The notes: a model not told the origin generated them from the letters alone. 64,000 nucleotides of DNA from Cloeon dipterum (GCF_949628265.1 NC_088786.1:24015681-24079680); one strand, 5' to 3'. Counted from the stretch's first letter, positions 25,366 to 49,500 are shown. Program-made: numbers and translations.

Positions 25366-27341
25366 ATGGAGCACTATGATTATATTGTCGTGGGGGCAGG
25401 TAGGACGTTATTATTATTATTTAGGCCATCCAAAGTGAAATTTTTATCGGCATAGGAATCGAAGGGTCGTGGACAGCGTACCAATTGGTGAAAGGGGCTG
25501 ATAAGAAACCATCAGTTCTGTTGCTAGAACGATTCCCTCTGCCCCACAGCCGCGGCAGTTCCCACGGCCAAACTAGAATCATAAGAAATGCCTATCCAGA
25601 CGCTTTCCACACGGCGATAATGCCGACAGCCTTCAGGGAGTGGCAGAAACTTCAGGCGGAGTCAGGAGTTGATATTTTGGTGTAATGTTTTTCTTAGATA
25701 AACGACATTTGGTTATTTTTTTATTAAACAAGTAGTATATAGACTATAAAGAAACCGGAAAAACCATGTGGGGTGAATTTAATTCTACTACTGATTTTTC
25801 CATTTGTTCGCTTGTGGGAGTGGTCATTGTAAAATCTGTGGATGTATGACAATATTTTTTAAAAAATGACTTTCATAAGTCTAAATATCACTAACTAGAT
25901 CAAATTAGTAACTGGCGATACGAATTTAAATCTAAATTGACGCAAAATCTGCTGCGTAATTTTTAATTATGTTCAAAACAAATTAGGATAATTTCAGTTC
26001 ACACAATTGCAGCGCCCTTAGATTTTTCCTAATGAAATATTTAAATAAATTGTCCTCAAATAATTATATTTATTGTGAAATCTCTTATGCATTTTGTGGA
26101 ATTTAATTTAAGTTTGCTTTTGCAGACCAAAACCACTGCTACTGATTGCTGATGGCAAGGGGTATAAAAAGATGGACAAAATTATCGCCTGTGTGAATGA
26201 AGAAAAAGCCAAGCAGCCAGATGCTGACATTCAATTGAAGGAGCTGTCTAGAGAGGAGCTGGAAACTCAGTTTCCGCAGGCCAAGTTCAGCAGCCAACAC
26301 CGCGCCTGTGTCGAGCACACCGCCGGAATTTTGCGCGCTGACAAATGCGTAGCCACGGTGCAGGTTTGAATTACACAAACAAAAAATAAAATCTAGAGTC
26401 ATGTTAATAATCACATCTGCGCTAGAGCGAGTTCAAAAAGCGGGGAGGCGTAATTCGGGACGGTTTCGAGGTGACGTCAGTGGTGCCCGGCGAGAGGGTC
26501 ACCGTCAGAGGTCGATTCAATAATCAGGCAGCCAGTGTGACTGCTTCCAAGTTGGCCATTTGCGCTGGGCCGTGGGCCTCCAAATTAATCGACCCTTTGC
26601 TACCAACAAGTAAAACAAACGCATAATACGCACGAGCGGCATAAGTATTCATTTCGCCTTTCAGAGTTACCCTTGGAGGCGCTGCGGATATTGGTTTTTT
26701 ATTGGAAAATAAAGGAAAATGGTCCTGGTGCTATTCCATCCACCTTCATCGACTGCGGTGAGGGCGATTTCTGGGGCATTCCTGAACTCGAATACCCGCA
26801 CATGTATAAGGTGTGTGGGAGAAGAATCACACATGGAAAATTATTTAATTAACAATAATATGGGTTTTAAAACACAGCTCTGCAACCCGTCTTACACGGA
26901 CAAAGTCGAGCCTGACGACCGAGATAAAAACGTCGGCGCTCCCGACTACTCTTCCATGGCCGATTACATTGAAAAATATTTTCCTGGACTAGAAAGCAAG
27001 CCATCTATAGTGGAAACTTGCATGTATACCGTAGGATGATTCATTGCAACAATTGCCAAATTTATTGAAATACATAAAATCAGGTGACGCCTGACTTGAC
27101 CTGCATTTTGGACACCGTGCCTGGGCACAGCAACATCGCCTTTGGCTGTGGATTCTCAGGTTTTAAAAAAAACCGCGTGTTATTAAGGTGATGTGAAATG
27201 ATCTTTTCATTGTTTGTTTCAGGGATCGGGTTCAAAAAGGCGCCAGCTGTTGGAATAATGATTAAGCAGCTCCTGAATCCACAGGAGGAAAAGATTCTTG
27301 ATTCTACCGCTTTCCGATTGATCAGATTTTCAACTGATTAG
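25366..27341 (+). CDS. PIPOX: Peroxisomal sarcosine/pipecolate oxidase paralog 3
   Basis: Exons are 25366-25399, 25456-25681, 26126-26363, 26426-26609, 26665-26810, 26878-27030, 27084-27159 and 27223-27341; the product is 391 aa. The exon pattern matches copy 1 except for one extra codon in exon 3 and a longer last exon. It keeps the GAGIEG flavin motif, the [13 protein letters not shown] block (Asn where copies 1 and 2 have His; the position varies in the family), the lysine at the end of exon 5 (K276) and the flavin-linking C324 in ETCMYT. All key residues are present, so it should be an active covalent flavoprotein oxidase. It ends in RFSTD, without a recognisable PTS1. Intron 2 (445 bases) is the longest. 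Its substrate may differ from that of its sisters, but the sequence cannot say. Confidence 0.93.
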
Positions 27342-27730
27342 CGATCAATGTTTGGAAAAGTTGAAAAGAACCAAAATATCCAATATTCCGCATTAAAAAT
27401 AAGTAATTAGCCTTCCAGAAAATTGCTATGCCAACTTTCTTAAAATATATTTTTATTCTGACCATATTGTATTGTATACAAGTTTTAATGAACAAGTAAT
27501 TAATAAACATATACAATTAACGACGATTTCAAATCTAGCAGGCGTGACTGACATTATCAATCCATACAACCTTATGCGCACCTGGTGCCAAACTGTTCCG
27601 CGCGCTAATGATATTGTAGGGGTGGAAGAGGGTGCGCGAACAAGCGAGACATTCATTGGTCGCTTGAGTGGCGGCAGCGAGCTAAACAAGAGTGCACATT
27701 CCAAAACTATTAGCTGTGTTGTGCTGCGCC
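27342..27730. other. PIPOX 3' flank and probable promoter of the MKS1-like gene
   Basis: The first half is AT-rich, with an AATAAA at 27502-27507 that may end PIPOX copy 3. From about 27590 the sequence becomes CpG-richer and includes an inverted CCAAT (ATTGG, near 27655) just before the MKS1-like start. This fits a TATA-less promoter for a ciliary gene. No separate coding exon that would supply a longer N-terminus was seen. Confidence 0.4.
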
Positions 27731-29063
27731 ATGAGTGCAACGGTGGTGTTTTATTTGCGGGGCGAAATCTCAAGTGCTCAACATTTTGACGCGGAATCAT
27801 TATTCCTCAGTTACTGCATATTAGTCCCTAACGGTTCGAGTTCTTACAAATTTGTCAGAGCGATAGACTTTGAAATTTTCCCTTAGGTTGGACCTGTCAA
27901 GAGGAAAGCAAATTGTGTGGCACCACGCACTTCGCCCAGCAAACGAGAAAGCCATTTGGAGATGAGGGAAAATCCATCTCAACAGCACATTTTAACCAAT
28001 ATTTCGAGGCAAAACTTATTGCTCCCGTGGATACTGGTATTTTTATAAAGATTTTGATTTAAGCTAGAGATGTTTAATAAAAACCTGCAATGCTGTATCT
28101 TTCTGTGTGTTTCAGTCAAATATTTTTTTAAATGTTGTGTTAAACGGCGATATGTTTGAAATTAACTATGGGCAATAAAATATTCGCATCACAATGCCAC
28201 ATTGTTCACAAGAAATTTTTCTCCAAACGAACAACTAATGGTGCGAATAAATGAACAAAATTTGCACTGTTTCAGTTTTTGAAGTGCCAAAACTTGTGGT
28301 GGAAGTATCGTCGCTCGACTGGTGGCAACGCTTCTGCACCGAGGGCTATGGGTTCACAGCGATTTCGACCAGCCCTGGGCATCATAGTCTGACCATCGCC
28401 ACCTGGCGCCCTGTGCCCTCCTCAATGCACAGCCACGCGGCGCGTGTTGCACAAATGCGGCGGTTTTTTATCGGGGGCACTCCACAGCTCAAGGATTTGG
28501 GCTGCTCATTGGCTGACACACAGGTGCCCGATCCAAACGAGAAAATGCTACGTGAATGATAATGACGAAAATTTGCTATTTTTCCATTCATTGTTGCTAC
28601 TGTAGAAAAATGAATCACACGTCTTCTGTGGTCGTTCAGTGTTAAATGATATGTGATTGAAACACCTGAAATTTTGGACCAAAATTTTTGGATCAGACAA
28701 TACTCAATAGTGATCAAATTAAAATCATATTTCCGTTCTACAGATGCTATTTGGCTAGTGCGTTTAGAGAGATTTTAAAATTAACATTTATTTTAGGGTA
28801 AAGACGTTTTGAGTCGCTTTGGACTCTGCACCATCAGCTCAGGACAAGTGAACGTGACATTGGAAGTTGGGCTTCAGGGGCCAAAAGATGGAAAGATATT
28901 GGCCAAATCAACTTTGCTTGGGAGAAAGATGCAAAGTGGGAGGAGTGACCAGTTGGTTTCGTCCGTGGACCAAGTTATAGCTGCCTATTTGAGAGTGAAA
29001 AGCAGAATGGCCAGCGTTCGTGAAGCTATGAGGATGATGATGGACGGAAGGCAATCAGACTAA
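27731..29063 (+). CDS. Mks1: B9-domain ciliary protein, MKS1-like, short form
   Basis: Exons are 27731-27833, 27887-28036, 28276-28523 and 28797-29063; the product is 255 aa. Diagnostic blocks are FYLRGEISSAQHFDAESLF, SLDWWQRFCTEGYGF, RRFFIGGTPQLKDLG and LSRFGLCTISSGQVNVTL, which match the B9 domain and C-terminus of Meckel syndrome protein MKS1 better than B9D1 or B9D2. MKS1 works with B9D1 and B9D2 in the transition-zone complex that gates proteins into cilia. The vertebrate protein is about 559 aa with the B9 domain in its second half; here the ORF begins at the B9 domain, and the next gene upstream ends only 390 bases away, so the N-terminal half appears absent. Intron 1 is only 53 nt, with a weak donor (GTTCGA). 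Poly(A) signals lie at 29195-29200 and 29212-29217. Confidence 0.85.
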
Positions 29064-29721
29064 ATTTTTGATGAAAATGTACATATTTATTCCAAGACTT
29101 GTTTACATTTAGGCAAATGAATATGTACACGTAACAATGATAATTTCGGGTCTTGTTAAAATCAAATATAATAATAACTGGAAAACAGTTGCATAATAAA
29201 CTGGGCTCATAAATAAATGCAGTTTACATTCACATCTCAGCAGGGACATCCTCTTTCTTTGGTAAATGTATCTTAACAAGAATTTGCCCGCCTTTTGTAA
29301 ATAACTATTTTAGCACCTGGATAAAAACTCTTGAGAAAAAATATGTACAGCGTTTTCTTTGTGGTACATGGAAAGGCGAGAGTGCCAGATTAATCATACA
29401 TGAAAATCAGATGGAAGTCACTTTACACTTATTTACAACGTCATTCTGAAATTAATGTTTTTAAGTACGACTAGCGTACTCAAGAAGAAACTAATAGGAT
29501 CACAAATTCACAAGCTCTGGCGTGTAAAAGCTAGGGCGAAGAAGAATCCTCTGAACGCAACGGTCTAAGAGAGACTGGTAGGTGGTGTTCTGCACGTATT
29601 GCTCTTTTTCCCGGAATCACAAATTTTACGCCAAGACGTTTTGAGTTTTTATTACTCACATCCTTATTTGCACATAAGTTACTTCTTGAGGTCCCTGAGG
29701 CGGCTGATACAGGGCTGACTT

Positions 29722-29772
29722 CTACGGCAAATTTACGGCCGTGGCCTGGGTGGAATGTGGGGTACTGGTCGC
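29722..29772 (-). other. Candidate alternative terminal exon of dynamin
   Basis: On the minus strand a pyrimidine-rich acceptor (CTGTCCATTTTCAG) precedes 29772. Joined directly to dynamin exon 14 (phase 2), this exon would encode RPVPHIPPRPRP and then a stop ending at 29733, giving a PHIPPR class II SH3-binding-like motif. Joined through the micro-exon at 30129-30111, it is read in another frame to a stop ending at 29722. Both are phase-compatible, but neither is proved. The distance from exon 14 is 3.5 kb. Confidence 0.35.
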
Positions 29773-30110
29773 CTGAAAATGGACAGAAATTTAGAAAAAT
29801 ACAAACTGATTGTGAGTGCATGATCTTGGAGTACAACAAATGTATCTACGTGAGACCCAGAAAGTAAGTTTTCATAATTATATCATGCATGACAAGGCAA
29901 TTAATCTAGTACTAATAAGAATTAAGAATACAAAAATAATTTTTAACCAATTTGGCACGTTTTAGGATTTATTTTTCACAGTATTGTTAAGCTTTCTTAG
30001 GTTCATTTTTTCATATAAGCTGGACATTAAACTCCTGGCTTTCGTTCGTGAGGAATTTACGAGAAAATCAAATTTCTCGTCCACAAAAATAATGAGGACC
30101 AGCTACTCAC

Positions 30111-30129
30111 CTTCACCATGTCCCGCCTT
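30111..30129 (-). other. Candidate 19-nt micro-exon of dynamin
   Basis: A strong minus-strand donor (GAAG then GTGAGT) follows a 19-base block that is preceded by a CTAAC branch-like site and a pyrimidine tract. Entered in phase 2 from dynamin exon 14 it would encode S-R-R-D-M-V-K and leave phase 0 into the exon at 29772. The acceptor (TTGGAG) is weak, so this is tentative. Confidence 0.2.
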
Positions 30130-32089
30130 CTCCAAGCATGCAAGTTAGATAGAAAAAGGCAAAAAGCAAACGGGGTGGGCGAAGAAGGCAAAAAATGAAT
30201 GTAGCGACAAATAGGTGGTTATTAGAAGTCGGAATCAAACACGGTGCTTGCGTCTAGTCAGACAATTTTATGTTAACAACTGCAATGATACATTTCTCAT
30301 TATTAGTTTTATATGATTTTTACTGTACATTATGAATAGTGTGTTGCAATGAAAATTCCAAAAGTCTCGTGGTGTGACATTCAACACGAAGAGGAGCCCA
30401 ACAAGCAAGCACTTTTTGAATTTTCTGCACGTCTACAATAATTTCAATTTATAATTTCACAGACAATAAGTCACGTAAAACTGCTCAACCAAATTCACGA
30501 ACACATATTTGAGCACAAATAATAATATAAAAATTGCAAATAAACGCTTGGTAATATAATGTAAACGTGTGTTTTGAGAACCCGAACGCGTCTCCAATAT
30601 TACATGATATTAGAAATATTATTTTATAATCAAAATCACTGTATATCCGTCGCTAATTTCTCCTCTGTGTGGTTACATCATACTTAAGTATCGTTTCTTG
30701 AAATACATACTTGCTTTGTCTGGCTAAATATATATATATTTATGTTAGATCTGTTTGCTATATTACAGTATTTATACACACTTATGCACATTAATTCGAG
30801 TGTTTAAATTCAGTGCTCTAATGTAATGCTTCTCTCGCTACGCAAATACTCAACAAACTCTTTTTTCAACTTTGGAATGCAAGGAATGTTATTCGTTTTC
30901 TTTGTATTCGGTTCACAGACTCAGACTAAAAAACGCTATAATCCAAACTGCGCTTTGCAAACATTGTACCAGGGACCCGGAAACGAGCAAATTCAACAAG
31001 ATTCAAATTTTAACGCACAGATATGCGGTGGTTGTGTTAATCGGCACTCTTTTCACCAAGTGCTCGGAACAACAGATCGACACGGGAGATTCAGAAACTA
31101 CACATCATGTACCAGAAATAATTGACTTGCTTTTACATGTTACTTTACATATTTTGGTGCATATCCCCCTTTTTTAGCAAAGCAACGCGAACGTCTGCGG
31201 CAAATCAGCTGAAATAATTCAATATAAGGCAAAACACAGAACGCTACGTCGGTTATAATGAATTATCTCACTATTTGCGTGTTTTCTGTGTCGTCTTTGA
31301 TTAATATCTACGGTACTAGGCCTGTATTAGTAGTTGTGTGTGAGTGCCTTTTCCTTTTGCTCAACGCTGGGGATGGTTTGGCTACTTATCTCCTGGATGA
31401 AATCTCGCACATTCATACGTTGACTGATATTGATATTGCCACATTATCCGGGGGATTTGTTCAGATTCTCGAGTAGTATTGTTTCCAGTGTGCAACACCA
31501 AAAGAGAGTGTTAAAACGACACATTTAGGCGTGTAACACAGTATTGGATGCTATGACTGACGCGATATCTTTTTTTTATCTTCCGCTAACTCGTTTGGAC
31601 TGCTCTGCATGAAGTGTCGTCTTAAAAATACAAATTTCTTATTCCGGTTATTACTTTTTTAGTTTTCCTTTGCATAACAGCAACGTCCAAATCTGTCGAA
31701 TTCGCACTAGTGACTACAATTTTGAGCACTACATTTATTTTATCTCTGTTGTTCGTTTAGTATTCATTCTTAAGTTTGGTCTTTTATCCGTAACATATTT
31801 TTTTGCTGTTTTTTTTACATTTATCATCAATAACAATATCATTTGATCAACAACATTTATATAGAGGAAAAGCTTTGCCGAGTAGGGTGAAAAATAGCCT
31901 TGCTCAAACAAAAATATTTCTCCTCAGATCCAGTATCGCCGTCCAAGAACTGAGGGCGTGGAATGTTGGAATTCATTAATCAACAATGAATGTTCTTTTC
32001 AAATTCAAAATATTGCTCGTGTCCAGAAAACAAGACTGAGTGTTCATTCGTTTCTCTCCTTCTTAGTCGTGATTATGGAAGATAAGTGC

Positions 32090-43433
<11,344 letters not shown>

Positions 43434-46400
43434 TTTGGCCGAATTTGCTGTCCCGAAACTCTTTTTCAGCTCGACAACTCCTACAACTCCGCCTTCTTGA
43501 CTTGCCCTATCAATAGTTCGGTCGACCGCACTCGCAAAGTCTTCGGTGCTGCCGGGAGTCGAGTCGATATGCGTAGTCGACGACGCGCACGCGCTGCTCG
43601 CTCGATTCGTGTTCTGCGCAGCCACAGAGATGATTCTGAATGAAGTTTTGGGCAGTGCAAGGGGCGCGAAATCTTCAATGCATTTTGCTGCTGCTATCGA
43701 TTTTGCGACCGTACTCCTGCCCACGCTGATTCGCAGAATTAGCTTTGAAAACTTGAATAAAATCTGCACTTAAATTTTCGTTTCAGTTCAGATAATTTAA
43801 ATAAAAAAATTAACTGCGAGAAATCCCGCTCGTTTTATGAATAAACAAAGTTTGCAAATCTGCAAAGGCCAAAGGTTTATCTGGAAAAGTCAGGAGTGCG
43901 CAAGTGCCGCGGAAATAAACACGGATCGAACACAGATTTCTTGGTTGCCCCAATTTTTTGCAAACCAGCAGGGTTCGAAAATAGAGCATAATTATGCCTT
44001 TTGTTCGTAATTATTTGGATTATTTGAATTGTGCTTCTATGGTGCTGATCACATTAAATCAAATATATAGCTCTATCCTTATAAGGTCAATATAATTTGT
44101 TATTATACTATGGAGTTTAAACGTGTAGAATGCGCGAGGACGAGAGAAGCAGAGAATAGCCCACGGACTTGGGAGTTTTGGCCGGATCAATACACACACT
44201 GAGCGCGCACGATTGATGATAAGTTTTCTATACTCCCCCGCGAGGAATTAGGTCACTGGAGATGATGCACCATTCAAGTGCGCTGGACTTGCAGGGAGCT
44301 CTCGCTGCTCTGAAGAAGACCCGATTGATTGAATAATTAATTTGGCTTCGTAGCATTTTATGCAAAGGAGCCAATCTTTGCAACGATTGGATCAAATCGC
44401 TAAATATAGCAGTATTTTTCAACCTAGCTTTATGCAGAGGAAACATGTTACACATTAACAGAAACAACGCATTTTGTGATATATAGCTTTATATTTTCAA
44501 TATATTAATAAGATCTTTATTATCTATCTTGATAAAATACAAATTTTGCTTTTCAATCATTTTCCCATCTGATTCAAGTGTTAGTTTCACTGTTTAAAGA
44601 ACTTAAAAGCAGGCAGAGGTTGCTCCAATTTCGGCTAAAATTTGAATCATATAAGGAAGGCCGATAAATAATACAACAGTTCTCCTTGTTTTTGTGAATG
44701 CCTCGGTGGTTGCAGGTTTGTCAAGTAGGGTGTGTGCAAAACGCAGCAGTTCTGCATGCGGTTCAATATATATTTTTTCGTCTAAGAGAAAAACAAAGAC
44801 CTATTTGATAGATCAGTCTAAGTAAAAGGCCAAGTATTGATTCTGGGAGACATAAAAGATTACGGGGGTGGTTGCTAAAGCACAGAAAACATTCACATTG
44901 TTTTGTTATCCAGCAGAACAAACATCGGTAGGGTTAACAAGATTGCAGTTTGCGCGGTTCAACAGAAAATCCCGAGACACCAATAATGCATCGGGCTGTC
45001 GCAACATTGTCCATGTCCAAGGCCTTCCTTAATTAGAGCGCACACAAATCGTCGGCGCGACGCCTTGTCTGTATTTACACGAGAACTATTCAAAACCCCC
45101 AAGTAACCAAGCACAAAATAAAAATAAATAGACAACTACCTAACTGCTTTAGGCCTATGAGAAACCTTAGTTGATAAACGATTCGAGCTACCAAGTAACT
45201 TGTACTGTGTCCCATTCAAAAATTTAGACGAAAACCATCGTTTGTGCATATTTGCAGCCAAAAACTAAAATACAGTAAAAATCAGTCGCGTTTTCTGGGG
45301 CTGGCTAAGATTTCTCAGTGCGTGTGCTACTTTGAGTGGCAAAACAGGGGAACTAGGTGTTTCGGAATCCAGCTAGGTAAAAAGTAACAGTAATTAAAGC
45401 CAATCAATCTCAGACTAACATCTGACAATAAGACCAAATCCAAAGGATTAAAGCCAATGTAACAGATAACGATTCTGCTTCAGAAATTTCTAAATTTCAG
45501 TTGAGAGGCAGCGGACAAAGACACAAAAAAACTAAAAAAAGACCAGATGAAAATTCGTTCAACAAAAAGGTGTGATAACCTGACCGTTGGCCATTTGTTA
45601 GAAAAGACTTACTTCCTACTGGAAAAAATAAAAATCATAATATAAAACTAAAACAACACTCGATATTGAGTAACAGCAGCAAACCCTTGGTTACTTGGTC
45701 AATGCGTAATCATATTTTTCGTAACAGCATAGAAAACAAATAATCATAATAGCATTGTAATGATCACCCTCACATAACAACATCAACAAGTTCTTCATTT
45801 AAATAGTATTATCTCCATTACTTTAAATATTTATTGTTTAAAGTTTAGTGTTACGCCTAGCACACAACACAACGTAGGTCCGGGAGAGTCGGCCAGGAGG
45901 AGCTTCCACATTCCAAGACTGTCCACCCCGCCTGGATCCGTCAGCGGAAAGTTTCCATAGTTTAATCCCGTCAATGCTCTGTAAATGTCCCAGATCATTC
46001 CCTGGACATTTTACACTTAATACTTCTTTGAGCTTATAAAAATTATCAACAAAAATGCATTTCCGTGTTAAAATTCTTCCGAACCGCTTAGAGTATTACA
46101 CATAACTTGCTTCCTACAAGCATATCTATATGGCATTTTGTACAAATGACACGCACGCAGATGATTGACTTTTAAAAACATTTGCTCTAAATCTCAATCT
46201 CTCAACACTGGGGGCTGCACTGCGACGTGTCCAAACACAGACGCTCATCAAATTGCGAAACGCAGTAGAAAATAGGCAACAAAATTCACGGATCACTCGG
46301 CCAAGAGTTTGTCCATCAAGCAACGCGATAAGTCAAGTCAGCAAAGAGCACATTTGAATCTAGGAACTGCTGGAGGTCGAAGAAGAATTAGAATTTTGAT

Positions 46401-46510
46401 TCATTTAACCACTTTTCCTCCAATCACATTAACTACAGAAGGATAAAAGGTGAGACGCGAGTGTTATTGCTTCATATAACATAGCGCTGTTAGCTTTTCA
46501 GGTCGATTCA
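43434..46510. other. Dynamin 5' flank and FBXL6-like 3' flank
   Basis: The minus-strand dynamin promoter and 5' UTR should lie just above 43433. The frame of the dynamin start stays open for about 110 codons upstream but has no ATG. FBXL6-like 3' UTR runs down from 46510; a minus AATAAA (TTTATT at 45830-45835) would end it. The rest, especially 44900-45700, is A-rich with no coding potential. Confidence 0.4.
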
Positions 46511-49500
46511 CTATCGAGCTTCATCATGCGGCGAACTAGCAGACTGGTTAGGGGAGTCATCCCCTGTCATCTCATCAAACTTGCCGGCGGAAACACTCTG
46601 TCGCAGCAAGTCCAAATCTTTGCCCTCGTAGTTACGCTTGATACCACGCGGCAGACCTCTGCACGAGGAAAGGTTTAGTGAGGACAGCTGTGGACACCGC
46701 AGAAGAACGTCTTTCACAGGGCCAAAGCTTATTGAAGAACCAAGCAGATTTAGACTCCTGTAAACAGAGAAATATATATGATTCACCTGATGACATTACA
46801 TGTATTTATCATCTTAGATCTTAAAATTAAGGAAGTAACCAGGAATAGACCCAAAACCTATCTTGAAAATTGAGTGTTTAAGGAAGACTTTTTAAAAGTC
46901 AATTTTTACTTTTGATATAATAAATATTCAAGCATTTCCTGAATCATGAAAATTTTGTGGATAAAACTTGCTTCTCTATTGGTAATATGGACTTGAAAAT
47001 AACTTTCAAAATATTAAAGCTATTAGAAGCAAGTTAACTTAACAATTTCTCTCAGTTGGTATATCGTTTATGTCTCACAAGAAGGGACGACCCCCCTGAT
47101 TTCTGATAGCGAATATTCGCATCTCAATAATGTCGCACATGAATAACACAGGCTCTAGGGCAGAGAAGAACCACCATGCATGCTTGAGGACTTTTAAGGC
47201 TAAGCATTATTTAAAAAAATACACTTATCACTAATTAAAGTTTTTAAAATTATCAATACCTAAGAGGCGACTCTTCTCCTTTCTCAGCCAGGGCGTACAC
47301 TGCCTGGTCCACTGCTTCAGTGGCTGTACTCCAGGCAAGGTCCAATACTATTAAACTATGACTCCACTTTCTCGCTAGCAGCTCCAGTCCACTGCCAGGT
47401 GGACGGGTCACTTCACAGCCTGTCAAGAGCAAACAGTTAAGAGCCAACCAGCCATGTCATTAGACTCACCAGAGAGGTAAAGGTGCTCCAAATCCCATGC
47501 AGGGACGCGAACTAGACTCGAGTCAGAGATGCGAGTGCATCCTCTGACATCGAGCAGTTTCAGGTGCTGAGAGGTTTTGAGGATTCTCTCGATCGAGTTG
47601 TCACTGACCTGTGGACTTCCTCCCCTCTTGTCCACGGCCAGACTCAGCTCCTCTAAGGCAGGGAATCCAGGAGAACGAGCCTAGCAAAAAGTTAACTGGC
47701 ATTAGAAAATTGGACACTCAATAAAATGATTTAAAATGCAAGGTATTTTCTAAATGTTGAGGCAGGCAATACTTTTTCTTCTTGCATCTCACTATCCCCT
47801 TCATAAAAACAATTTTTGTAGCAAATCATTTGGATTTAAGCAAATTTGAAGGCGCGTTTTTTAATGAAGTGATCAATCAAATTGACTTGAACAATTAATC
47901 ATCTTAATTAAGATTAGATATTCTGAAGATATGGTATTTGTGTTCATGTTTTGATATAAGAAATCATAAAATTGAGGATAATAGACTTACTTGCTCTTGT
48001 AGTGACGTAGGGGCTAAAGAAACGTTGCTATTTGCGATCCTAAAGACGCGGAGCTTGGAGCAACCTTCTTGAAGAAACTCCAAAGGAATTTGCGCCGAAG
48101 TGATGGCAGCAGTTCTCAGATTAGACAAGTCTAAAACCTGTTTCCAATGGGATTGCGTCAGAAGCAGAAGCAAAATGCAAGTTGAAGGCAGCGTTACCTG
48201 TAGTTCTGGACAGTTTTCAGCAACAGAGTGGAGAATCTGAGTAAGTCCTGCCATAGTGTTGTTGGCTAGTGAGAGTTGCGTGAGGCGAGCACCCATTTGA
48301 TGGGTAAATGAGCAGAGCGCTGCAGGTGACACAGCTGCCTTTGAGTTTGGATTTACTTCCATCTGCAAAGCAAAATCAATTGATCACTTCCATAGATACA
48401 AATTAAAAATAATCAGGTTACTTACGTTTATGCTAGTCAAGTCTATTCTCGATAATTTGGGGCACCTGTGCGCTAGCAGTTCCAAATGGTCCGACTTGAG
48501 GCCGCCCCATCCTGCCAAACTAAGTCCATCTAATTTATCACCGCAGCAGCCAACCACCAGGTGCAGAGACATTGTCATGTTTGACACTTTCCACCTAATT
48601 AAACAGAATATCCAAAGTTAGAGCGATTTAATTTCTCTGTTTATGTTGAATTCTTGTAAATATTCAAACTTTACTAGTTTGCCAGGGAGATTATGGAACA
48701 TATTTTGCCTTGACCTTTTGCCACTTTTTTGGTCATAAGCGGTCATTAGATTTTTTTAAAGTACACTGAGAAGCTTTCAAAATATTATTTCATCATTAAT
48801 AGCAGAAACGGAGCTACATGATTAAATTTAGTGAAAATGCGCTTCAGATAACACCAGATATATAAACTTAAAAAAAAAACTATCAAAATAGCTTTTCATT
48901 GCACTATGCTTTGAAAGCCTTTGGCTGATAGCTTAAACGTTCAATATGCACGGCCGCAGGGAAAAATGGAATAAGTCAATGTTTAAGCTTAGAAACACGC
49001 ACCCGCTGATATTCAAATCGGTAGCGCCTGAGAGTCTATTTTCGCAGAGCCACCGAAGCACATGGTCGTTCTTATGCACGGCTTTGATGCGAGGGATGCT
49101 GAGGTCGACCACGTTCCACAGTGACGGTGCGATGGCCACGTTGCGCCACAGCCTGCACACTTGCGCCGCCCTATAATGGAAATCAAGAGGATTAGCGAAT
49201 GAACAGTCCAAGCTGTGTCGATAACGCACCTCACTAGGAATGGCAATGTGCCCTCCTCCTGGGTCACCATCTCAAATATTCTGAGCAGCACTTGTTCTGG
49301 CAGTTTGCAGCCCCAGTCAGACTGCGCCTCGCCCTGCTCCGTCCGGCCGTCCACATTGAAACTCTGGCTTGGCTTCGGTCCCTCTCGCCGGCCCCAAGCT
49401 TGCGATCTGTCTTCTTCCGCATCAATCATTTCAGAAATTGACTCGTCGTCACTGTCCGAGTTTTTGCGCTCTACGTAATCAAGATAAGATTGTATCAGTC

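Larger units (their letters stand above)
29064..32089. other. Convergent 3' region between MKS1-like and dynamin genes
   Basis: AT-rich DNA follows both stop codons. It includes plus-strand AATAAA at 29195 and 29212 (MKS1-like) and minus-strand AATAAA read from TTTATT at 29086-29091 and 31734-31739 (dynamin). Apart from the candidate alternative dynamin exons near 29.7 and 30.1 kb, I see no coding sequence. Confidence 0.45.

Noticed and set aside
27472-27789. 105-codon plus-strand ORF overlapping the MKS1-like start
   Set aside because: It is in a different frame from the B9 domain, its translation matches no MKS1 N-terminus and it begins in AT-rich PIPOX 3' flank.
30826-31177. Two overlapping plus-strand ORFs of about 100 codons
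   Set aside because: No family resemblance or splice support; they lie in the convergent 3' region opposite dynamin.
43960-43980. GGGTTCGAA sequence resembling a tRNA T-loop
   Set aside because: No matching acceptor or anticodon stems were found around it.
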